Source: UTCFX2 sp963827155
GTDB taxonomy: Bacteria > Chloroflexota > Anaerolineae > Anaerolineales > UBA4823
Assembly (NCBI GenBank): GCA_963827155.1
Contig: CAWGZV010000002.1
Location: 3,224,001 to 3,288,000, forward strand
Reading direction: 5' to 3'
Length of the DNA stretch: 64,000 nt
The position numbers and the translations under genes are program-made. Positions 36,828 through 46,505 of this stretch are shown in pieces. The notes under the pieces are model-generated. The model was not told the DNA's origin, searched no databases, and was given only the letters and a program-made list of their open reading frames with translations. Every line of letters starts with the position of its first letter. Positions within the stretch are counted from its first letter, which is position 1.

Positions 36828-38792
36828 ATGAACAAATTAGCCCGAAACTTCATATTATTGACCGCGATCCTGGTCCTGATCCTTCCTCCATCCTTATCCA
36901 CAAAAAAGGTTCGCGCCGGAGATGATCCTGTCGCGTTGCTGCGCATTGACATCGGCAGCGAAGCCCGCGTGGATGAGGTGGCAGAGCTGGATCTGACCTT
37001 CTTCGAACGCCTTTATTCCCAGCAGGGCGAGCTGATCCTGGTAGCTTCCGCCTCTCCGGCTGTTCAGCAGGCGCTTACCGACCGCGGCATCGGCTTCAAG
37101 ATCCTCGACCCCAACGCCGCTGGATCGCAGTACACCCTCCTGTACGGCGACCCAGAGGCTTTAGAAAGCCTGTCCGATCGGCTGCCGGTGCTTTTGATCG
37201 AATCCAGCATTGCAGTAGCCCTGCTTCAGCCCGAACAGATCTCCGAAATGTTGGAGCTCGGGTTGGATGCCGCTCCGCTCGTCCCCCGTCCGCTCATCGC
37301 AGCCTCAGCTGCTCCTATTCCTCCCGAGCTGCCGTCTGCCGACCTCCCCAGCGCCATCGCCCCCGAACCGCTGGTTCAGGAGATGGTCTCGCAGGTCAGA
37401 TCGCTCGACTTATATACATCTGTTGGCGGGCTGAGCGGCGAATGGCCGGTCACAATAGATGGCGCTCCTTACACCATCAGCACTCGTTATACTTACACCG
37501 AAATACCGATCAAAAAAGCCACCCGTTATGCCTACGAATTCCTGGAATCGCTCGGGCTGCTGACCTGGTACGATTATTACCAGCTCAACGGTGAGCGGCG
37601 CAATGTCATCGCCCAGCAGACGGGATTGACCCAACCCGAAAAAATCGTCATGCTCACAGCCCACCTTGACTCAACTTCTTATGTCAACGGATCTCCGGCA
37701 ACTTTCGCCCCAGGGGCGGATGACAATGCCAGCGGATCTGCTGCCCTGATGCACATTGCCGATATCCTTTCGGGCTATGACTTCGGCTGCACCCTGCGCT
37801 ACGCCCTTTTTACTGGCGAGGAACAGGGCATATTCGGCAGCCAGGCTTACGCTGCTGATGTTTACGCCATGCAAGAAAAACTGCTGGGGGTGCTTAACAT
37901 TGATATGCTGGGCTACAGCACCCCGGGCAGCCCACCCTACTTCGAGCTCCACACTCGGTATTCCAATTCGGGCGACCTGGCTATTGCTAACCTTTTCCGG
38001 GATGCCGTTACAGCCTATGGGATCCAGCTCTACCCGTTAATCCTCCCAGATGGCAAGACCTTCAGCGACCATTCTTCCTTCTGGGATTACAACTACCCCG
38101 CTGTCCTGGCGATCGAGGATTGGAATGATCACACCCCCTATTACCATAAGACCGGCGACCAGCTCGAAACCTTGAACCAGACGTACTACTCCGAATTTAC
38201 CAAAGCCGCCCTGGCAACCTTCGCCCATATGGGCTGCCTACTTAAGGGTCAGCTCTCAGGTACTGTACGCGACAGCGTCTCGAAGCTGGGCATTTCCGCG
38301 GCGAAGGTCGAAGCCAGCCAGAACGGTACGGTCGTTCGCTCCACCTCCACCCTGAGCAACGGCGCCTATCAGCTGTCCTTACAGCCAGGAACCTATAATA
38401 TCCAGACTTTTGCTCCAGACCATTTGACGGCCTCGTTCTCTAATCTCGTCATCTCCAACGGCCAGACCACACCTTTAAGCCCGCTCTTATCCCCGTGTGC
38501 GTTTGTCCGCCTCAATCCGTTGACGGCTTCTACGATCATGCCTGGGGTAGGCGAATTAGTGAGCTTTGGCGCTTCGGTCAATGCCGGCGAAACGCCTGTC
38601 ACCTATTCCTGGAATTTTGGCGATGGACAGCAGGCTGGCGGCGCTTCGGTCTCTCATGCTTACTCGGCTCCGGGCAGTTATTGGGTGCAGCTGACTGCCA
38701 GCAATCCATGCGGGGTTCCCCAGACTCTCGGTATGGCTGTATTTGTTGATATGTCGATAACCTACTTGCCGCTGACCCTGCGTTCCCCTTAA
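36828..38792 (+). CDS. Secreted M28-family aminopeptidase with CarboxypepD-reg-like and PKD domains
   Basis: A signal peptide (MNKLARNFILLTAILVLILP) leads an N-terminal prodomain-like region of about 190 residues. The M28 zinc peptidase domain follows, with its metal ligands and base visible: His in LTAHLDST, Asp in PGADDNASGSAAL, Glu-Glu in LFTGEEQGIFGS, Asp in LNIDMLGY and His in FSDHSSFWDYN. After it come a carboxypeptidase regulatory-like domain (SGTVRDSVSKLGISAAKVE) and a PKD domain (YSWNFGDGQQAGGASVSHAY). The protein ends SITYLPLTLRSP. C-termini of the form YLPLxLR recur in secreted Chloroflexota proteins and may be a sorting or attachment signal. Likely role: extracellular peptide degradation. 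It starts seven bases after lipB. Confidence 0.9.
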   Translation: MNKLARNFILLTAILVLILPPSLSTKKVRAGDDPVALLRIDIGSEARVDEVAELDLTFFERLYSQQGELILVASASPAVQQALTDRGIGFKILDPNAAGSQYTLLYGDPEALESLSDRLPVLLIESSIAVALLQPEQISEMLELGLDAAPLVPRPLIAASAAPIPPELPSADLPSAIAPEPLVQEMVSQVRSLDLYTSVGGLSGEWPVTIDGAPYTISTRYTYTEIPIKKATRYAYEFLESLGLLTWYDYYQLNGERRNVIAQQTGLTQPEKIVMLTAHLDSTSYVNGSPATFAPGADDNASGSAALMHIADILSGYDFGCTLRYALFTGEEQGIFGSQAYAADVYAMQEKLLGVLNIDMLGYSTPGSPPYFELHTRYSNSGDLAIANLFRDAVTAYGIQLYPLILPDGKTFSDHSSFWDYNYPAVLAIEDWNDHTPYYHKTGDQLETLNQTYYSEFTKAALATFAHMGCLLKGQLSGTVRDSVSKLGISAAKVEASQNGTVVRSTSTLSNGAYQLSLQPGTYNIQTFAPDHLTASFSNLVISNGQTTPLSPLLSPCAFVRLNPLTASTIMPGVGELVSFGASVNAGETPVTYSWNFGDGQQAGGASVSHAYSAPGSYWVQLTASNPCGVPQTLGMAVFVDMSITYLPLTLRSP

Positions 38793-38907
38793 AGGGGCTA
38801 AAGGCTTCGATTGATCGGGTCTAAAAATCCCATTTTTATCAATTTCAGTTTGACAGTTGGCTTAAAAGTAATTACACTATACGACATTCAAACACAGGAG
38901 GCAGATC

Positions 38908-39618
38908 ATGGCTTCGCAAACATACCAGCTGGTCATGCAGAAGGGACCCAATCCTGGAAAAATCTTTGAGCTGGTCCAGGATGAGCTCACAATAGGGCGC
39001 GATATCACCAACCGGGTCGTAATCAACGACCCCGAGATGTCACGCAAACATGCTCGCCTGTCGCTCCAATCCGGCGCTTATGTGGTTGAAGATTTGGGCT
39101 CAACCAATGGAACATTCGTGGATGGTCAGCGCTTGATTGGCCCACATGTCCTCCGCCCGGGTGAGACGATCATGTTCGGCGAGAAGATCGCACTCGAATA
39201 TGAGGTCCTGGGTTTCGATCCAAACGCGACATTGATCAGCAGCTCCCGCCAACCAGCAAAGCCTTCTGCTCCCTCGCTCGAAACATATCGCGTCGAGCCT
39301 GACAATTACGGCTACCAGCCTCCAGAGCCTCAGCTGCCCGGTTATTATGAATCCCAGGCTCAACAGCCATATCCGCCGCCGGCTCCAGCGCCTGTGTACA
39401 GCGGCAATGTCCCCCCAGGCCCGGCGGATGTTTATGGAGCTCCCGCCGAAGCATATGAAATGGAACCCGAAGCTCCCCAGCGCTCACGCACCTGGCTTTA
39501 TGTCGGCTGCGGCGTTCTGCTCGTCATGCTCTGCTGTGTAGTCGCAGGCGCTTTTATTTTCGATTATCTCGACCTCTACTGCACTGCTCCCTTTAATATT
39601 ATCTTCTCTTGCCCCTAA
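38908..39618 (+). CDS. FHA-domain protein with C-terminal membrane anchor
   Basis: Residues 1-95 form a forkhead-associated domain: LTIGRDITNRVVINDPEMSR then KHARLSL and DLGSTNGTFVDGQRL, with the phosphothreonine-binding Arg, Ser and Asn in place. A Pro/Tyr/Gln-rich linker of about 90 residues leads to a single membrane helix (YVGCGVLLVMLCCVVAGAFI) and a short tail. Such proteins dock onto Thr-phosphorylated partners at the membrane, usually with Ser/Thr kinases; none is in this window. ACAGGAGGCAGATC precedes the start. A clear terminator follows. Confidence 0.88.
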   Translation: MASQTYQLVMQKGPNPGKIFELVQDELTIGRDITNRVVINDPEMSRKHARLSLQSGAYVVEDLGSTNGTFVDGQRLIGPHVLRPGETIMFGEKIALEYEVLGFDPNATLISSSRQPAKPSAPSLETYRVEPDNYGYQPPEPQLPGYYESQAQQPYPPPAPAPVYSGNVPPGPADVYGAPAEAYEMEPEAPQRSRTWLYVGCGVLLVMLCCVVAGAFIFDYLDLYCTAPFNIIFSCP

Positions 39619-39650
39619 GTCTTGAGAGCGCCGTCAGCTTTATCATCGGT

Positions 39651-39677
39651 AGCCGGGTTGAAATCCGGCTTTTTTTA
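39651..39677 (+). terminator. Rho-independent terminator after the FHA gene
   Basis: AGCCGG and CCGGCT pair around GTTGAAAT, followed directly by TTTTTTT. The T run touches the end of the convergent lipoprotein gene at 39675. Confidence 0.85.
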
Positions 39678-41594
39678 TTCGCCCTGCGATGTCAACGGTA
39701 TCCAGCCCTGCTCCCGACGCGCAAACTCCAGCTTGACCAACGCCGGGCTCGCCTCACTCGCCCATACTGCCGCTCCAAATTCGTTCACCGACATCCACTG
39801 CGGTTCAAGGTTGCGCGCAGTCACAATAGACGTCAGCACATAGAAATCTGTTGCCAGGCGGTTCGGTTTAAATATCTGCGCACCCTCTCCTGGTCCGCTG
39901 TGCATCGCCGCAGTGACCGCCTGCAAGAGTGCTTCTGCTTTAACATAGTCGCCGGTAAGGTACGCTTGCTTGGCGCTGGTCAGCATAGATTCGAAAGCAA
40001 GGTTAGTCGGCTCCGACGGACCGCGCAGGATGTCAGCGACAATCCCAAGCTTGCGCATCATTTTTCCATCTGGAAGCCAGGCATGCAGATAATAAGCCGA
40101 AGGATCAAATTTCCGCTGGTACGCCCTGCCTCGATCTGAGAGGGTAAGCCCAAGTTTCAGGTCCTCTACCCAAACCGCCTCCAACTGGACCTCCTGCAAA
40201 GATTTTAGGAATCCGCTTTCGAGCTGCGCCAAATCCACACTGAAATGGCGCCTTAGGGCAGACTCGACAGCCTCTTTGGTCGAGGATCCTGGGGTCTCGC
40301 TCGAAACCTTGCCGTCTCCCAGGCGGATATCGCGGTAGAAACTGTTGAAGGCCTGCTCCCCCCAGGATTGGATCATGTACGCGATCAGCGCTCCTCCTTC
40401 CAGGTAGGCTATCTCGTGCTGCTGTTGATAAAAAGCATCGATCAGGTCAGAAAGTGGGATATAGAGATCCAGCCCGCAAGCCTCCCTTTCTTGATAGGAA
40501 GGCGTGGCTTCTGGCTCCAGGGTTGCTACCGGTATCCCACTCCCCAAGGCTGCCGGCAGGCAGCCAGGTTCTGGCTCTAAAAGCGCAGCCGCTCGCGCCG
40601 TCAATCGTTCTGGTTTGTAGTGTCCATCGGAGTGATATACTGCAAAACCTTCTTGAAACAGGGCAGGCTTGACATTACCTCCAAGCCTCATATCCAGGAT
40701 GTGGATCAGCTCATGGTGAAAGATGGTATCGAACTCGCCTCCAGCATAATTTCGATCCAGGTACGAGACCATAACCCCATCCCCAGCAAAACCGCCTTGA
40801 CCGATCAGTCGCGGCAGCAACATCACCTCAATCGGCTTCAGGAAACCTATCTCCAGCTGTTTGCTGGCAGCTTCAGCCTGATCATCAATAATATCCAGCA
40901 GCGCTGCCAGATCGCGTTCGGCTGCAGTTCCCGTCACGTAATACACCACACAGCAGTCGCTCTCTGCTGTAGCCCAATGGGCGTTCTTCTCCCGTCGCGG
41001 AATTTGGCCGCGTGGCTGGATAAATACGGTCGTACTCCAGACCACATTCTCCGGCTGGACCTCGAAGACAAGGGTTTGTTGCCCGCTCTCCGCCGCGCCT
41101 GGCTGCCAGATCATCCCAAAAGTCGCCCGAATACTCCCATCCAATCCCCCAACCTCGAAACTCACTTTCCCCAATATTCGGCTCTGCGCCTCTGTCCCCA
41201 TCTTCACCAATACCGTTCGTCCTTCCGCTTCAAAGCCCTTGGGGGGAATGACCTCAATGCTCACATGGTCACCCACGTACAGCCCTCCGTCCGGATGAAA
41301 GCGCACTGTAAATTCGGAAGGTTCAGCGCTCGTGGCTTCTTCCAGCCAGCGAAACTCCTCGGCGGCTTGCAGCGCATTTTCCAGGGTTGGGCTGGCAGTT
41401 GGGGCGCTGGTTTGTGGGCCACGAATAGATCTTGGGGGCTTGTCAGCTGGCGCAATTGTGACCGTAGCCTGCACAATCTCGGAATTCTTTTCAAGCAGCT
41501 TAGGCTTCCAGCCGGCTTCTCCTGTCCGTTCGCAGCCGGGAATTGTCAAGATTAGAATGGTCAGAAGAGACAGCCGAATAGTCTTCACACGCAT
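39675..41594 (-). CDS. Lipoprotein zinc-metallopeptidase-like protein (HExxH, peptidase MA-like)
   Basis: The 639-residue protein has a signal peptide with lipobox LTIPGCER and a Pro/Thr-rich stalk. A sandwich-like domain follows to about residue 200. The putative peptidase domain has FHHELIHILDMRLGG (HExxH) and then LFQEGFAVYHSDG, where the Glu would be the third zinc ligand of a gluzincin. A helical C-terminal half follows. The fold resembles peptidase MA-like families found in surface lipoproteins. The motif order is clear, but activity is inferred. The gene is intact and convergent with the FHA gene. It starts about 150 bases from the divergent methyltransferase. Confidence 0.75.
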   Translation of the reverse strand: MRVKTIRLSLLTILILTIPGCERTGEAGWKPKLLEKNSEIVQATVTIAPADKPPRSIRGPQTSAPTASPTLENALQAAEEFRWLEEATSAEPSEFTVRFHPDGGLYVGDHVSIEVIPPKGFEAEGRTVLVKMGTEAQSRILGKVSFEVGGLDGSIRATFGMIWQPGAAESGQQTLVFEVQPENVVWSTTVFIQPRGQIPRREKNAHWATAESDCCVVYYVTGTAAERDLAALLDIIDDQAEAASKQLEIGFLKPIEVMLLPRLIGQGGFAGDGVMVSYLDRNYAGGEFDTIFHHELIHILDMRLGGNVKPALFQEGFAVYHSDGHYKPERLTARAAALLEPEPGCLPAALGSGIPVATLEPEATPSYQEREACGLDLYIPLSDLIDAFYQQQHEIAYLEGGALIAYMIQSWGEQAFNSFYRDIRLGDGKVSSETPGSSTKEAVESALRRHFSVDLAQLESGFLKSLQEVQLEAVWVEDLKLGLTLSDRGRAYQRKFDPSAYYLHAWLPDGKMMRKLGIVADILRGPSEPTNLAFESMLTSAKQAYLTGDYVKAEALLQAVTAAMHSGPGEGAQIFKPNRLATDFYVLTSIVTARNLEPQWMSVNEFGAAVWASEASPALVKLEFARREQGWIPLTSQGE

Positions 41595-41747
41595 ACCGTC
41601 ATTATAGCCCTCCCCTCATCCAGGCTGGTAAAATATTTCCAGGCTAAGCCAATTGAATGTCCTGGTGAAGCGAGATCGCCGATCTTCACTCGCGAATAAG
41701 CCGAAGTTGAAGAAATCCTCCGGCGGAAAAACTACAAATAACCTCCT

Positions 41748-42993
41748 ATGACCGAAACTTTCGACCTGATCCCCTCGGTGTATGCCTTCGGCGGCGAGAC
41801 AATCGCTCATCTGCCGGATGGCCGCGCTGTATTCATCCCCTTTTGCATCCCCAACGAGCGGGTGCGCATCGAGCTGGTGGATAGCAAACCCGGTTTCGCT
41901 CGCGCCCGCCTGATAGAGGTCCTGGAGCCGTCTTCACAGCGGATTGCGCCTGCCCTGCCCACATTTCGGCGAGTGCGGCGGCTGTCAGTACCAGCATATC
42001 TCTTATCCTGCTCAGATTGCGGCTAAGTCCGAGATCCTCAAGGATCAGCTCCGGCGCATCGGCGGAATCCCCGATCCGCAGATCAGCAGCGTGGTCTCTT
42101 CGCAGCGTGAATACCAATACCGCAACCATATCCAGCTCCACCTCACCTCAGACGGCGCCCTCGGTTACCATCGCCCCCGCTCGAATGAGGTGCTCCCGAT
42201 CCGCGAGTGCCATCTGCCCGAGCCGCCGATCAGCGCCCTTTGGCCCTTGCTTCACTTCGAGCAGGGTTCCGGGATGGAGCGCGTTCGCTGCGCCTCGGAC
42301 TGGATGACGATATTCAGGTTGTTCTGGAAAGCAGCAGCCCCGAGCCGCCCGAGTTGAGTGTCGAGGACCTCCCAATATCTGTTGTCCATCTCTCGCCCAA
42401 CGGGGCCTTCGTCCTTGCCGGCAGCCCCGCCATCGCCCTGGATGTGCTCGGGCGCCGCTTCCAGGTTTCGGCCTCTTCCTTCTTCCAGACAAATACCCCC
42501 ATCGCCGAAGCGCTCGTCAACCACGTGCTCGCCGTTCTTGAAAGGCGCGGTTTGCTCCATCCCGGCGCCCTCGCGCTCGATTTGTACTGCGGCGTCGGCC
42601 TTTTCAGCTCTTTCCTCGCGCCTCATTTCGGACGGCTGGTCGCGGTCGAATTCCTCCCTCAGCGCAGTCGAGGATTTTACCGCAAACCTGGACGAGTTCG
42701 ATCATGTCGAAATCTACGAAGCCCCCGTCGAGCAGGCACTACCCGCACTCGATCTGCAGCCCGATTTCATCCTTATAGATCCGCCGCGCGAAGGGCTGGA
42801 TCGAAGGGCAATCGACGCCTTGCTTCAACTTTCTGCCCCCCTGATCGTCTATGTCTCCTGTGATCCCGCTACCCTTGGCCGCGACGCCAAACGCCTTGCT
42901 CAGGGCGGCTACCGCCTTTCAGAAATCACCCTCTTCGACCAGTTCCCGCAGACAGCCCACATCGAAAGCGTCAGTGTGTGGGAGCGTGAATAG
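41748..42993 (+). CDS. TRAM/RlmD-TrmA-type RNA (uracil-5-)-methyltransferase, with three frameshifts
   Basis: Four frame segments reconstruct one enzyme. They are a TRAM domain (VYAFGGETIAHLPDGRAVFI), the iron-sulfur cysteines in CPHFGECGGCQYQHISY, the SAM-binding LDLYCGVGLFSSFLAPHFG, and the catalytic DPPREGLDRR and YVSCDPATLGRDAKRL with the nucleophilic Cys. This family makes 5-methyluridine in 23S rRNA or tRNA. The slips are near 41955, 42290 and 42652. The last is one extra T in GAATTCC; correcting it gives VESSLSAVEDFTANLDEFD. Whether it is RlmD-, RlmC- or TrmA-like cannot be told by eye. Three slips in 1.2 kb with all motifs conserved point to sequence error, though decay cannot be excluded. 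Confidence 0.8.
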
Positions 42994-43117
42994 CTGCCTC
43001 GGGTCAATGTGACTTCGAGAAACCGCTCACCTCAAACACAACCCTGATAGATCCTCACCGCTCTCCGAACCCCGCTTTTGAGATCGCTTATAATCGAGAA
43101 AACGATCGGAGATAAAA

Positions 43118-46100
43118 ATGGCCTACCGTATAAGCCTCTCAATATTCGCACTGGCCGCCGGTCTGGCGCTTCTGCTGGTAGTTTTTCCTCTCCAGGCCGA
43201 TACAGCCGCTGCACTCACCCGTCTTAGCGACCCGCTACTCCCCGATATCCAAATCACTGTTGACCAGGTCATCGCCTCTGGATTAAGCGTGCCCGTCCAG
43301 GTGACCAACGCCGGCGACGGCTCCGGACGCTTATTCGTCGTCGAGCAGACCGGAAAGATCCGCCTGATTAAGAACGGTCAGGTTCTCCCTGCTGCCTTCC
43401 TTGACCTGACATCCCTGGTTGCCTGCTGCGGGGAGCGCGGCCTGCTCGGGCTCGCCTTCCATCCAAACTTCCCCACTACCCCATATTTTTACGTGGACTA
43501 CACACGCGCCGGCGATGGAGCGACCGTGATTGCTCGTTATTCCGTTTCCTCACCCAATTCCGATATAGCCAATCCGGGCAGCGCGTTCATCTTGCTGACA
43601 ATCGCCCAGCCCTATTCCAACCACAACGGCGGTCAGGTGATGTTCGGGCCGGACGGCTACTTTTACATCGGGATGGGAGACGGCGGCAGCGGCGGCGATC
43701 CCAATAATTATGCCCAGAACATCGACAGCCTGCTTGGAAAGCTGCTGCGCATCAATGTGGACTTCTGGTTCACCCTATGCCATCCCCGCCGGTAATCCCT
43801 ATGTTAGCAAACCAGGCCGCGACGAGATTTGGGCTCTAGGTCTTCGCAATCCCTGGCGCTTCAGCTTCGACCGGGAGAACGGCGACCTGTACATCGGCGA
43901 TGTCGGACAAAACCAGTTTGAAGAGATCGATTTCCAGGCTGCTAACACCTCAGGTGGGGTTAATTTCGGTTGGCGCTGTAAAGAGGGCGCTCACGATTAC
44001 AACTTCACCGGCGATTGTCCGAGCCTCACGCTCACCGATCCCATCGCCGAATACAGCCATACTCAAGGACAATCGGTGACCGGCGGCTTCGTCTACCGTG
44101 GCCAGGATTTCCCCGCCCTCCAGGACCGCTACTTCTACGCCGATTATTCTTTCGGCAAGATCTGGAGCATGTACAAGACCAACCCCAGCCCCGTCACCTG
44201 GTCTGCTCCCGAGCTCGAGCTGGATACCGGCTTCAACATCAGCGCTTTTGGCGAGGATGAAAACGGCGAGCTTTACGTCGTCGATTACAGCGGTAAAATC
44301 CGGCGGCTTGCCGATGTCAACGGTCCCGCGCCCAGCCTGGGGACTTCCCGCAAGCTGGTTTCCAGCCCCAGCGCGGATCCAAACGAGGTGGTCACCTATA
44401 CTATTCAAATCGCCAACACCGGCGCCCTCTCCAATCAGCCGATTGTGCTCACGGATACCATCCCCACCGGGCTTTCCTATATCCCGGGTTCCCTCACCGC
44501 CAGCAGCGGCAATTGGAGCGATGCGAACAGCCCGACCTTGACCTGGAGCGCCGATCTGAATACCAGCCATACCTTTACCATCACCTATCAGGTCAGTGTT
44601 ACCGGGCAGGTCACTGGCAGCATTGTCAACCGCGCCCAGCTCGCCTCGCCTCCTGGCGTCTCACTGCCCCTCGCCCAGTCGCTCTCGGTGCCGCGCACGG
44701 TGCTCACCACCACGGTCAATGATTTCTTCTTCCCCGGCAGCCAACCCGGCGCACTCACCGCAGAGCTGCGCCCATCCGCCGACTGCGACACCTGCCACAG
44801 CGCCCCGATCTACGACCGCTGGCGCGGCAGCATGATGAGCCAGGCTGCCCGCGATCCGCTGCTGTGGTCTGCGCTCCACGTCGCCAACATCGACGCTCCG
44901 AATGCCGGCGATTTCTGCCTGCGCTGCCACACCACCCGCGCCTGGCTGGGCGGACGCAGCCACCCCGCCGATGGTTCCGCCCTCTTCCCTATTGATGTGA
45001 AAGACGGCGTTGCCTGCGCCCTGTGCCACCGCATGGTTGACCCGCTGCCCTCCGGCGGAGAAGCGGCTTCGCTGGATAATGCCATTCGCGGCGGGCTCAC
45101 TGATCCACCGCCTGCGGGATTTATCGGCAGTGCGGCGGTGATTGTCGATCCCGCCGACAACCGCCGCGGTCCGTTTTCCTTTGGGCAATCCCTGCTTTAC
45201 CACACCGCTTACCAAACCAATTTTTTTCAACAAACCAGCAGCGCCGAGACCCGCGCCAGCCTGTGCGGTTCCTGTCACAACGTCCACAACCCGGTCCTCT
45301 CCTGGAGCCAGGGGCGCGGTCAGTTCTGGCCAAACACGATGGATGCCCCGGCCCCGGATTTTGACAAAGAAAAGCTCTTCCCGGTCGAGACCACCTATGA
45401 TGAATGGCTGTACAGCAAATTTGCCGAAGGTGGCGTCTATATGCCGGATTTTGCTGAATTGAAGCAAGGTGGGATCGTGGAAACCTGCCAGGACTGCCAT
45501 ATGCCGCGCCGAACCGGCGTGGCAGCCGACCTCGCCTTCAATCCGACGAACCGGGACTGCTCGCCTGGGAACTGCCTGCCCGAGCATTCCTTCGTCGGCG
45601 CCAATACCTGGGTCCCCAAATTGCTTGTCAATCCCGATTGGCGGCTGAATGCTGCGAGCGAAGCAACTTATCTGCAGGCGAATATTCTCTCTGCCGAAGA
45701 GATGCTCACCCGGGCTGCCACCCTCTCCGTCACCCTCACCTACAGCGGTACAGAAAAATTCGCCCTCGTCCGCGTGACCAACAATACCGGACATAAGCTC
45801 CCCACCGGCTACCCCGAAGGTCGCAGAATGTGGATCAATTTGAAGGCATTCGATTCCTCTGGGGTTCTGGTGTATGAATCAGGCGCATATGATTCCGCCA
45901 CAGGGATGCTGACCATCGATTCGGATATCAAAGTATTTGAGGCCAAGCAGGGCATCACCCCCGAGCTGGCAGAGGTTCTCAAGCTTCCCCCTGGCGAAAG
46001 CTTCCACTTCGTGCTGAACAACACGGTAATAAAAGACAACCGCATTCCGCCGGCAGGAGTCACCCAGGCTGAATATGACCGCCCTGGTCTGCGCCCGGTA

Positions 46101-46367
46101 GGAGCGGACTACCTCGATCCGCTTAGCGGCAGTCTGAAGCACTCGGATGATAGCTCCTATCTGCTGCCGCCCTCCGCCGATCGATTCCTCGCAACCCTGT
46201 ACTACCAGACATCCTCCAAGGAGTACATCGATTTCCTGCGTAAGACCGGCGGGGTCGACGGGCAGTCGCTTGGGGCGTTGTGGGACGAGACGAAGAGCCC
46301 ACCTCAGCTCGTTGCCCTGGCGGCATATAAAGCGAATAGCTGCTTCTTGCCCTGGATCCTGCACTGA
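43118..46367 (+). CDS. Exported PQQ-type sugar dehydrogenase fused via DUF11 to a five-heme cytochrome c
   Basis: After a signal peptide (MAYRISLSIFALAAGLALLL) comes a six-bladed glucose/sorbosone dehydrogenase domain, about residues 45-400. Its signatures are NHNGGQVMFGPDGYFYIGMG with the catalytic His, ALGLRNPWRFSFDRENGDLY and GDVGQNQFEEID. A DUF11-like domain (about 415-520) links it to a C-terminal cytochrome with five CxxCH heme sites: CDTCH (44784), CLRCH (44916), CALCH (45015), CGSCH (45264) and CQDCH (45486). A beta domain with TGHKLPTGYPEGRR ends it. The one frameshift is at about 43767: one T too many, and its removal gives INVDSGSPYAIPAGNPYV. I infer that electrons from sugar oxidation at PQQ pass straight to the hemes outside the membrane. 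Electron acceptor and substrate are unknown. Confidence 0.85.
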
Positions 46368-46505
46368 AGCGCTTCACCGCAGAAAATCGCTCCACTTTTC
46401 CAGGCGAGACCATAATCTGACCTGGACTGGTATATTTCCTGCATCATATGGATCGGCTGAAGCGATTATCCTTTCATTCTGCATCCGCCGCCTTGGAGGA
46501 AGCCC

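Noticed and set aside
40620..41555. Rightward reading frame (311 residues) opposite the HExxH lipoprotein
   Set aside because: The opposite strand has signal peptide, lipobox and zinc motif; this frame has none.
44661..45794. Long leftward reading frame (377 residues) inside the quinohemoprotein
   Set aside because: It is antisense to the five heme motifs and shows only the His/Gly-rich pattern expected from the complementary codons.
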